Shown here piece after piece: positions 57,218 through 64,000 of a DNA stretch of 64,000 nt (positions are counted from its first letter, which is position 1; each line of letters starts with the position of its first letter). Made by a program: the position numbers and the translations under genes. The notes under the pieces are model-generated. The model was given only the letters and a program-made list of their open reading frames with translations, was not told the DNA's origin and made no database searches. Source of the DNA: Nageia nagi (Eukaryota > Pinophyta); contig JBITNC010000001.1 in NCBI GenBank assembly GCA_050084985.1, positions 46,128,001-46,192,000 on the forward strand, written 5' to 3'.

Positions 57218-59425
57218 CTACTGTTGAAATTTCTGAAGTTTATCATTAGCAATCCTCTTTACATCCCCTTCTAAAACCCATGTATTATCTGCTACTGATA
57301 GCCCTTCCCATTGTACCAGGTACTTGGTATAGCTCCCATGTCGAGTGTTGAACACTGTTTGATCAAGGATCTATGTAATGCGCTCCTTCTTTTTCTTAGG
57401 AACTTGTTGCTCCCATTGTATTGGAGTTGTAGTCTCAACATATTCATCATCACCATGGAAAGCATATAAATCAGAAACATTGAAAATAGGAGAAATATCT
57501 AAATTATCTGGCAATCCCACCTTATATGCATTATTGTTCCTTTTCTCAAGAATCCTACATGGACCAATCTTCTTTAGCTTCAACTTATGATAGGTGCCTT
57601 TGGGAAACCTCTCCTTACGAAGGTGGACCATCACTAAGTTGCCCTCCTAAAAAATCTTTTCTCTCCTATGTGCATCTGCTGCTGCTTTATACTTACTATT
57701 ATTCTCTTGCAATTGTGCCCGAACCTCCTCCCTTGTTGCTACCTTTTGTGTAGGTAACGCATAACACCAACCAGCTTCACGTGCTCCTGCAAGAAATCTT
57801 TTTGCAGTCAAAAGGCTTTGTCCTTGGGCTTCTTCCTTAAGGGGTAAAAGAACCACCTTTACACCATCTTTCCAGAATGTGTAAGTGTTCTTACTTCCAT
57901 CATGCTGAGTCTTCCTGTCAAATTGCCATGGTCTCCCCAATAATATATGACATGCATCCATGGGAATTACATCACACCATACCTCATCTTTATAAGTATC
58001 CCCAATGGAAAACTTTACTAGACACCTCTTATCAATAGTTACCTCATTTCCCTTCTTGATCCATGAAACACGATATGGACATGGGTGCTTTTGACATTTG
58101 AGTTTCAACTTATCAACCATTACAGTAGAAACCATGTTTTCACAACTACCACCATCAATTACCATGTTACATACCTTTCCTCCTGTTGTGCATCTTGTAT
58201 GAAATATATTGGTACGTAACCAACAATTACCACTATCCTCAGCTTGCATGTTCTCCTCCCTTGGAACAATCAGGTTCCTTCTTATCATCAGGTTCTCACC
58301 CATATCTGCAGAAACTTCTGTTTCAACCTCCTCTTCTTCTTCTTCAACTAGAGCAATCCTAGCATTTCCCCTCTCTTCAGCATCACATTTGGGACATTCA
58401 GATGCCTTGTGACCTTCTTCATGACATCTATAACAAATGAATGGTTTCCATGTGCCAGTAGTAGATCGACCCCCTCCATTACCTCTTCCTCTAGGGTATC
58501 CCCTTCCTCTCTGACTTTGGTTTACCTCTTCTTGTTTAGAGGGTACGGAGGATTCTCCCTTGGAGAAATTAGATCCTCCTCGCCCCTGATTCAAATGTGT
58601 GAATCCCTTCTTTCCTCCTCGATTGGTCCTTCTCAATTTTTCCTCCGCCTTGAGGGCTATTTGATATGCATCCTCCACAGTAGGAGTGCGATGCATGTTA
58701 ATTTCATCTTGAATAACAAAGCTCATACCATTTACGTATGTTGCAGCCTTTTGCTCCTCTGTTTCATTAGGTTCTATTCGAATGGAAAGCTTATAAAAGT
58801 CATTAGTGTAGTCCTCAACGCTTCGTTCCTTTTGTCGCAAATTTTGGAATTGGCGAAATAAGCTCTGGGAGTAGTCTACAGGTACAAATTTCCCTTTTAG
58901 CTTCTTCTTCATTTTAGCCCAATCTCTGATCTTATCCTTACCATCCCTTTGTCGTGTATTCTGCAGGTGATCCCACCAAATTAATGCATGTCCCTTCAAC
59001 TTCGTGCATGCAAGCTTTACCTTCTTTTCTTCAGCAAGGTTACTCCATTCAAAATATTTTTCTAGGCTATTGATCCAATCGATCAACTCCTCTGGTTTTA
59101 ATCCACCAGCATACTCAGGAATCTCAATTTTGATCCCTGCACTATTTCCTTGAAGCCCTTCTAGAGCCCGTATCAACCGATTCTCAAAACGTTGACCATC
59201 TCCCATTAGGTCTTCTTGTTCTGCATCCATCTGAACCTCAGATCTAACTTCATCAGCTGTACTTTCACCATCAAATCTTGGATCTGGATGGGCATTCATA
59301 TTTCTCTCTACCATGCGCTCAATTGCACTAGTGAGTCGCATTATTTGGGCTTGCAGATCCTCAATCTGCCTATTCATTTGAGTATGGGCACCTCTAGGTG
59401 CTCTGCCTCCTCTCCTAGGTGGCAT
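57218..59425 (-). pseudogene. Gag-protease fused to integrase tail and chromodomain
   Basis: One frame of 736 codons, interrupted by only two TAG stops (57647-57649 and 57371-57373). I start it at the ATG of MPPRRGGRAPRG. An upstream TTG also lies in frame. Residues 1-50: coiled-coil-like head (QIEDLQAQIMRLTSAIERM). About 90-260: retrotransposon gag (IPEYAGGLKPEELIDWI, LIWWDHLQ, FRQFQNLRQKERSVEDY). About 335: CCHC knuckle CYRCHEEGHKASEC. About 420-520: protease with DGGS active loop and HILLGRPW. Near residue 555 the sequence passes straight into the integrase tail (ENNSKYKAAADAHRRE, stop, [29 protein letters not shown]), then a stop and a chromodomain (TKYLVQWEGLSVADNTW). RT, RNase H and the integrase core are gone, so it cannot move by itself. 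Confidence 0.87.
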
Positions 59426-59478
59426 CTTCTTCTTCAATTTTCTTTTCTTTCCTTTTTTTCCCCAGTGAGATCACACCC

Positions 59479-59490
59479 GCTCTGATACCA
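59479..59490 (-). other. Primer binding site, perfect initiator-Met tRNA match
   Basis: The minus strand reads TGGTATCAGAGC exactly, two bases from the end of the 5' LTR at 59493. The perfect site supports recent mobility. Confidence 0.9.
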
Positions 59491-59492
59491 AA

Positions 59493-59626
59493 TGATGTGA
59501 ATTCAGCTGTAAAAGGAAAATAGAAATTGAAATCCAATCACAGAATATACAGAAGAAATCCGGACCAAATACTCTTCTTATTCCTGAATCCACACTACCT
59601 TTTTTAGGTCCGTTACAATAGCTCAT
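59493..59626 (-). repeat. 5' LTR of the chromovirus derivative, truncated to 134 bp
   Basis: Identical by eye to 56821-56954, then broken at GCTCAT by the TG of the Tat LTR. The remaining ~225 bp should lie beyond the far end of the Tat element, outside the window. Confidence 0.85.
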
Positions 59627-59893
59627 TGTTAACACATAAAAATGATTTTATGTTTTTAAATCAATAAATTAATGAAATATGCTTGGTTTAACTATATGTC
59701 TTGAATGGATAAAAGTGATAATATCAATGTTTGGCTTGAATGGGAATATTGCATGGGTTATCTTGAATATTGCATGGTATATCTTGAGTATTGTGTGAAT
59801 CATCTTGTTTATTGATGTATTTATCTTAAATCTTGTGAATTAACCTTATTTATGTGGATGCATGCCGACCTATGGGCGGTATTACCTATATCT

Positions 59894-59905
59894 ATATAAA
59901 TAAGG
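59894..59905 (+). promoter_or_regulatory. Tat LTR TATA box
   Basis: TATATAAATAAG, a strong plant TATA element in the U3 part of the LTR. The transcript would start roughly 30 bases downstream, making U3 about 300 bp and R-U5 about 550 bp. Confidence 0.65.
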
Positions 59906-60193
59906 GATCTAATAGTAAGTCCACAACAACAAGGATACACATGATCCCGCGTATGGTCTTGTAAGTGGCTACCCCCTAAGGTATCTCTTGGTACCGCCTA
60001 CAAGGCTGTGGTTTGTGTGCTTCCTTGCGCGAGCTATCCTGACATCTGCGATCAATTCTGATATTATACTGCTATCTGAGATATCTATACTGAAGAACTG
60101 GACCTAACTGAGAGGTCAAAGCTATCAAGATAAGGCCGCCGGCGCTCCTTTGTGAACGGAAGAACACCGCCGGCGCTCTTATATTACTGAAAC

Positions 60194-60209
60194 GGACCGC
60201 CCGCGGTCC
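60194..60209. promoter_or_regulatory. Near-palindrome GGACCGCCCGCGGTCC in the LTR
   Basis: Sixteen bases with one central mismatch. The perfect form, GGACCGCCGGCGGTCC, occurs at 61928-61943, and both copies are followed by TCTTTT. CpG-rich in an AT-rich setting. Function is unknown: binding site or RNA hairpin. Confidence 0.5.
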
Positions 60210-60482
60210 TCTTTTGGCATCATTGCAGGTTGCGACGCTGTTGGAAAGGTAGCTTATCATCAGTACATCGCTAATATCTACGTCTTCCATTGTCAGGTAC
60301 GTTCCGTGAGGTAAGTACACAAATCACGGTCTTGGTTGGTTACATTTACACCTCTGAATAGTTATATGTTGTTCATTGTTATCTAGAATAAATTGCTATC
60401 CGTAGCTAGAATACAGATAATATTGAGTTTGTAGATAACCCCCTATTTACTTATTTGCATTCTCAATTTTTATTTGTAAACA

Positions 60483-60501
60483 TTTGGTGAACCCGACGTG
60501 A
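60483..60501 (+). other. Primer binding site, GGTGAACCCGACG type
   Basis: TTTGGTGAACCCGACGTGA directly follows the LTR. It is not the initiator-Met site used by the other elements here. The matching tRNA would have to be found by comparison with a tRNA set. Confidence 0.6.
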
Positions 60502-60573
60502 ACTACACATCATTACACTAAAACCCTAAAGGTTTTAGTTCAGATTAACATCTATTTTGTGAGTGTCTTAGTT

Positions 60574-61791
60574 ATGGAACAGCTCAAGTTATTCTTGCGT
60601 AGTCTTTCAAAAAGGGATTTGGATGAACTATTGGTAGAAATCAGACATGACGATCCGGAGGGATCCGGAGGAAGGCAACATAGTGCTGAGGGTGACAATA
60701 GTAATGTTCAGGCCACAATGGAAGGTATGCAGAGGCAGATAGATAGATTGACAAGGAGATCAGCTCCGCCTAGCGAGTCTTTCGAATTTGGTAGTCCTTT
60801 ATGTGATGTCATTCGTAGGCATATGCCCCCAGCCGACTATATTAAGCCAAAGTTCAATAAGTTTAATGGTGGAGGAGATCCAAGGAGACATATACAAGGA
60901 TTTCAGGATGAATGTGAACTCACAATTGGTACAGACCAAAGGTTGCAGGCTAAATTCTTCCCTCAGAGCTTGGAAGGAGATGCGCGAGAATGGTTCTATG
61001 GCTTACCTGAAGGGTCCATTACATCATTTGCAGAATTCAGTGACTTGTTTCTGGAGCAATATAAGCATAACATCAAGAAGGAGGTTATGCTATCAGATTT
61101 ATGTGCTATTAAACAGGACAGTAATGAGCAATTGGATAAATTCGTTGTAAGGTTTAAAAAGATATGGCAGCAGATAAAGACCAAGTTAACAGAAAAGGAG
61201 GTAAATAATATTTTTAAAGAAGCTGTTATATTGCCCCTACAATCACATGTTATTGATTATACACATCTCACATTCTCCGATATGACATATAAGTTGTTAG
61301 AGAAAGAAAAAGTCCTTGTGAAGCTAGGGCATGTAAAGTATGGTAACAATGAAAAGACAAAAGCAAAGGACAAGAGACCACAATCGCCAAAGAAAGAGAA
61401 AGCTGTCCATGTAGCTGAAAAGACAAGTGAGACAAAGGAAAAGAGATATGTGAGATTCCCCATACCCCCAAGACACATCTTAAAAGACCTTGCGGAAAAA
61501 GGGTTATTACAACCTTTACCAAAGCGTGAGGAAGATCCGACGGTAGAAAAACCCCATTGGTATAAGGAAGACAGGTATTGTGAATATCATCATGCTAAAG
61601 GGCATGCCACTAATGGATGTGGGAACCTTAGAGATAGAATCCAGAAGCTTATAGAAGACGGATGCTATGTATGTCCAGAAAGGGTTGAAAATACAGGAGA
61701 AGAACAGCACATCAATATGATCTTTCTTGAAGATGCTTGCAAGGTTGACACCGGAGGGAGCTCTAGGCCCCCTGGAGGCATTATTTGGTAG
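60574..61791 (+). CDS. Tat-type gag protein, 405 codons
   Basis: I start at ATG 60574 (MEQLKLFLRSLSKRDLDELL). An upstream GTG is in frame but less likely. About residues 105-250 form a retrotransposon gag capsid domain: KPKFNKFNGGGDPRRHIQGF, LQAKFFPQSLEGDAREWF, SITSFAEFSDLFLEQY and LCAIKQDSNEQLDKFVVRF. Near residues 335-375 is the Tat/Athila Cys-His box, CEYHHAKGHATNGCGNL then IQKLIEDG, replacing the usual zinc knuckle. The frame is intact and ends at a TAG, after which an A-run and non-coding DNA follow where protease would be expected. So gag looks functional but pol is absent nearby, typical of a non-autonomous derivative. It would form particles carrying the element RNA. Confidence 0.85.
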   Translation: MEQLKLFLRSLSKRDLDELLVEIRHDDPEGSGGRQHSAEGDNSNVQATMEGMQRQIDRLTRRSAPPSESFEFGSPLCDVIRRHMPPADYIKPKFNKFNGGGDPRRHIQGFQDECELTIGTDQRLQAKFFPQSLEGDAREWFYGLPEGSITSFAEFSDLFLEQYKHNIKKEVMLSDLCAIKQDSNEQLDKFVVRFKKIWQQIKTKLTEKEVNNIFKEAVILPLQSHVIDYTHLTFSDMTYKLLEKEKVLVKLGHVKYGNNEKTKAKDKRPQSPKKEKAVHVAEKTSETKEKRYVRFPIPPRHILKDLAEKGLLQPLPKREEDPTVEKPHWYKEDRYCEYHHAKGHATNGCGNLRDRIQKLIEDGCYVCPERVENTGEEQHINMIFLEDACKVDTGGSSRPPGGIIW

Positions 61792-62173
61792 ATCAAAATA
61801 TATATATATAAAAAAAAAAAAAAAAAGAAGAGGGAGAGAAACACGCAGGGAATTAACGGACGTCATGAGATTTGGGAAGATTTATGACGTTATAACAGGA
61901 GCGTCGGCGTTGTATTTTGTGATAATAGGACCGCCGGCGGTCCTCTTTTAGAGGAAAAACAGGGGAAAGCGAAAGATGCCGAATATGTTCGTAACATGAA
62001 GGATCAGAATTTCACGTCATATCGTTGGTGCTCGTTCTCAAGGATCACGGAACACCAAATTCAAACATCACAAGTACATGCATAAAGAACAAATCAGGTA
62101 CCAAAATATGTGTTTTATATATATCATGCTCAAAATGTCTTTGTTTACAATGATGAGATTACATAGAAATAAT
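61792..62173. other. Non-coding link with A-run and palindrome
   Basis: TATATATATA and an 18-base A-run (61798-61826), then GCGTCGGCG and the perfect palindrome GGACCGCCGGCGGTCC (61928-61943). Part of it, CGTCGGCGTTGTATTTTGTGA then GGACCGCC, echoes the LTR segment 60166-60209. No gene. It also holds the likely 3' UTR of the antisense gene. Confidence 0.6.
61928..61943. promoter_or_regulatory. Perfect 16-bp palindrome GGACCGCCGGCGGTCC
   Basis: Perfect inverted repeat followed by TCTTTTAGAGG, with a TCTTTT tail like the LTR copy at 60194-60209. It would form a stable hairpin in RNA of either strand. It lies about 230 bases past the 3' end of the antisense gene and about 140 past gag, so termination, processing or protein binding are all possible. 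Confidence 0.5.
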
Positions 62174-64000
62174 TTAGAGTCTCCTGCTAGACCCCCCACC
62201 CCCTACACTAGAGCTAGTAGCCCTGCTAGAAGTGCCACCCCCGCATCGTGCCTTGTATTTCTCTGCGCGGGCCTTCTCCTCGCCGATCTGTCTCTCGGCC
62301 TGGCGAAGCTGCTCGTAGAGGACCTTGATTTCTTTGTTAGCCGCCTGTAAGTCTTGATAGATACCGGCATAGTCTCCTCCTCCAAACCGTAGACGGCCCT
62401 GTAGTTCTCTGATCTCCTCATCCTTTTGATCGATTTGGCCATGCAGCCTAGCAATCTCAACCACAGTATCTGTGACGTAACATTAATATATCATGATTAG
62501 TTCCTTGTGTATTGTGAAAAACTGAAAGTCAAAAGCAAAGTAAAAGAGAAAGTAGTTTACCATCATCATCTTCATCGTAGGCTTCATCCTCCCAGTCCGA
62601 TTCTGTCTTGTATTCTGGTTCATATTCGTCCTAGTCCGGATCAGACTCCTCATTGTCGTCATGTCCTGCATCTAGAGATGTGTCACGAGCATATGTAGAG
62701 CTATCCTCTCCTCCCCATCCTCCCATGGTGAAAGGAGTGTCCCATCCGGTCTCTGTGTCTTCCGTGTCCTCGTCCTCACATGCATCGCCACCTATGTCAG
62801 TAGCATGTATGCCTATGTGGTGAGGACGGCGTGTACTCCACCAGTCTAGGTAATCCTCTGTGTGGTCAGGTCCGTCTAGGTCATCATCTACCTCATAGTC
62901 GGAGTCCTCGCTGGGGGACTCCCAACCTGAATCCCAGTCAGGTACTGGCTCATAATCCTCTGGGAGGTGCCTGCTACGGTAGTAGCGCACTACTATCCTG
63001 CAGTCATTCGGTATACCCTGCTGGAGGCCGAATTGGCGGAGTACCCGCTCTGGCCTGTATGGCTCCACTAGTGCCCTCTGTGCCTGTAGATAGGTAGGGT
63101 GTCTCACCCATGTCATCTCCTCTATGTCTTCCTCCCGCTCTGGTACACCTCCCCGATAAGGACGCCAGTAGATCTGCACCTCCTGTAGTAAGTCAAGTCG
63201 CATACGCCATCCCTCTAGGTCTGTGTTAGGGAAGTCTGGTACCTCGGTCGTCGCCCACCTTTGCCAGGTGGGGGCATCATCCGGCTGGTCTAGGGGCAGT
63301 ATAGTCGGTCTAGAAATAGTGATGTGCTCATAGGCCCACACCTGTAGGATCATAGAGTGAGCCACCTGTCTCCCCTTTCTCTCCACCTCTGCGAAGCCGT
63401 GGAGATCATGATAAAGTTGTGCCAGTATTGCGGGGCACCATGCATATCGCTGTCTGTGAATAACCATGTCCTGAATAATAGGAATCATACCCACTGGGAA
63501 GGTCTCACTGCTCTTGTCTGGATAGACAATAGCATCTAGAAGGCAGGCAATGAGGAGCCTCATCCGCAGGTCACCCCGTGCTGGAGGATCCTCTGGCACA
63601 TGTCTCACTAGCGACACACCCCTCTTCCTATGATTCACCTCGTCTGATCCTGTCAGCCATGTAGCCCACACCTCTGCCTGCTCCAAGCTCGGAACAGGAA
63701 TCATGTTCACTAGTTTCCCCTGATAGGAAGCCTAGTGATCCTGTAGATATCCTCTAAAGTTACTGTAATCTCACCAGTGGGAAGATGAAAGGTGTTGGAA
63801 TTCGGATCCCACCTCTCCATCAAAGCTGTAAGCATGTTGCGGTCATGAAACACATATTCAGCAAATGCAAGGTGGCTGAATGAAATATCCTCTAGAATAC
63901 TTCGGGCTGCGTCAGTTTGGGGCCACTGTTGGGCAGTGGTGAAGGCAGCACTCTTGCCGGAGGGACGCATAAGGTATGCACGGTTCTGCAAGAAAAATGA
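62174..64000 (-). pseudogene. Antisense plant mobile domain (PMD) gene, partial, spliced, two lesions
   Basis: A plant mobile domain protein of the MAIN/MAIL-like, transposon-associated kind. Reading from the window edge, a splice acceptor (TTTTTCTTGCAG, ~63985-63996) opens an exon with NRAYLMRPSG, then FSHLAFAEYVFHDRNMLTAL, MERWDPNSNTFHLPTGE and ITVTLEDIYRITRLPIRG: the PMD core (W-x-P-x-T-x-TFHLPxGE-x-TxTLxD). At about 63711 one base is missing and the frame shifts. It then runs on from LVNMIPVP through AQLYHDLHGF, ERKGRQVAHSMILQVWAYEH and RPYRGGVPEREEDIEE to an acidic tail. A TAG at 62631-62633 is followed in frame by DEYEPEYKTESDWEDE to a GT donor at 62560. After a 91-base intron, the last exon (62469-62174) gives a coiled coil (IARLHGQIDQKDEEIRELQG) and a Gly/Ser-rich end. 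Function of PMD proteins in transposons is unknown. Confidence 0.82.
62470..62560 (-). other. Intron of the PMD gene, 91 bp
   Basis: Minus strand: exon GATGATGATG, donor GTAAAC at 62560, acceptor TACGTCACAG ending at 62470, exon ATACTGTGGTTG. The join is phase 1 and keeps the acidic frame open into the coiled-coil exon, which supports the splice. Confidence 0.7.

Larger units (their letters stand above)
56821..59626 (-). mobile_element. Deletion-derivative chromovirus, minus strand
   Basis: Order on the minus strand: right LTR fragment, initiator-Met primer site, gag, zinc knuckle, protease, then directly the integrase C-terminal domain and chromodomain, a polypurine tract and the left LTR. 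RT, RNase H and the integrase core are missing without a frame break. The first 134 bases of the two LTRs are identical by eye, so the insertion is recent. It has been split by the Tat element that starts at 59627. Confidence 0.85.
59627..60482 (+). repeat. 5' LTR of the Tat element, 856 bp
   Basis: Starts TGTTAACACATAAAAATG at the break in the older LTR and ends TTGTAAACA right before the primer site. A TATA box, TATATAAATAAG, lies at 59894-59905, about 270 bases in. Three GC-rich motifs lie downstream of it (60135-60147, 60166-60180, 60194-60209). The 3' partner LTR is outside the window. Confidence 0.78.
59627..64000 (+). mobile_element. Tat-lineage Ty3/gypsy element with antisense plant mobile domain gene (5' part)
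   Basis: Composed of an LTR, a GGTGAACC-type primer site, gag on the plus strand, a short non-coding link and a spliced plant-mobile-domain gene on the minus strand that runs off the window. No protease, RT or integrase follows gag. Extra antisense ORFs, including plant mobile domain genes, have been described in Tat retrotransposons, which fits. GC content is clearly higher than in the older DNA to the left. The element is inserted in the LTR of the chromovirus derivative. Confidence 0.78.

Noticed and set aside
58409-58861. 150-codon plus-strand ORF
   Set aside because: Mirror of the gag frame on the minus strand, which has clear gag and zinc-knuckle motifs.
62203-62460. 85-codon minus-strand ORF in another frame
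   Set aside because: Overlaps the coiled-coil exon of the PMD gene, which connects properly through the intron. Arg/Ser-rich composition is typical of an out-of-frame reading.

Overview
The window looks like intergenic DNA from a large-genome seed plant. It is AT-rich, packed with nested and decayed LTR retrotransposons, and I found no intact single-copy host gene. The element families are plant-specific: Ty1/copia with ~2-kb LTRs, Ty3/gypsy chromoviruses, the Tat lineage with an extra RNase H, Tat elements with an antisense plant mobile domain, and CACTA TNP2. The TTTAGGG-like sequence fits the plant telomere type. A gymnosperm is my guess from the depth of decay and the dilute, old TE landscape. 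That is inference, and the species cannot be read from the window.

Layout. 1-2.9 kb: unassigned AT-rich DNA. 2.9-10.1 kb: a copia-like LTR next to a decayed minus-strand Tat-type gypsy element (gag, protease, extra RNase H, RT, RNase H), whose extra RNase H is split by a ~579-bp MITE. 10.8-18.4 kb: two ~2-kb LTRs in opposite orientations and a minus-strand copia pol. 18.6-21.6 kb: first copy of a transposon-like unit carrying a telomere-like minisatellite. 21.7-27.9 kb: ATTAAC-rich repeats, a second type of telomere-like array, an unrecognised multi-exon coding remnant and a TTATGAGTCA minisatellite. 28-37.2 kb: a minus-strand copia gag with LTR, head to head with a plus-strand copia pol with LTR. 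38.5-49.6 kb: the second copy of the telomere-like unit, here attached to a CACTA TNP2 transposase remnant and interrupted by a complete but dead 5.7-kb chromovirus (42798-48516) with a perfect TATAT target-site duplication. 49.6-56.8 kb: fragments with a GGTGAACCCGACG-type primer binding site, an orphan acidic/Q-rich ORF, and a 2.2-kb non-autonomous LTR element (53078-55273).

56.8-64 kb is younger and richer in GC. A 2.8-kb deletion-derivative chromovirus (minus strand) has gag-protease joined directly to the integrase tail and chromodomain. Its right LTR was cut by insertion of a Tat-lineage element (LTR 59627-60482, gag 60574-61791), which carries an antisense spliced plant-mobile-domain gene running off the right edge.

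The most notable signals are these: (i) the telomere-like arrays are component parts of a repeated mobile unit, not chromosome-end relics; (ii) the antisense plant-mobile-domain gene sits inside a Tat element; (iii) two related families of defective LTR elements apparently moved in trans; (iv) in-frame stops recur at positions where glutamine is expected.
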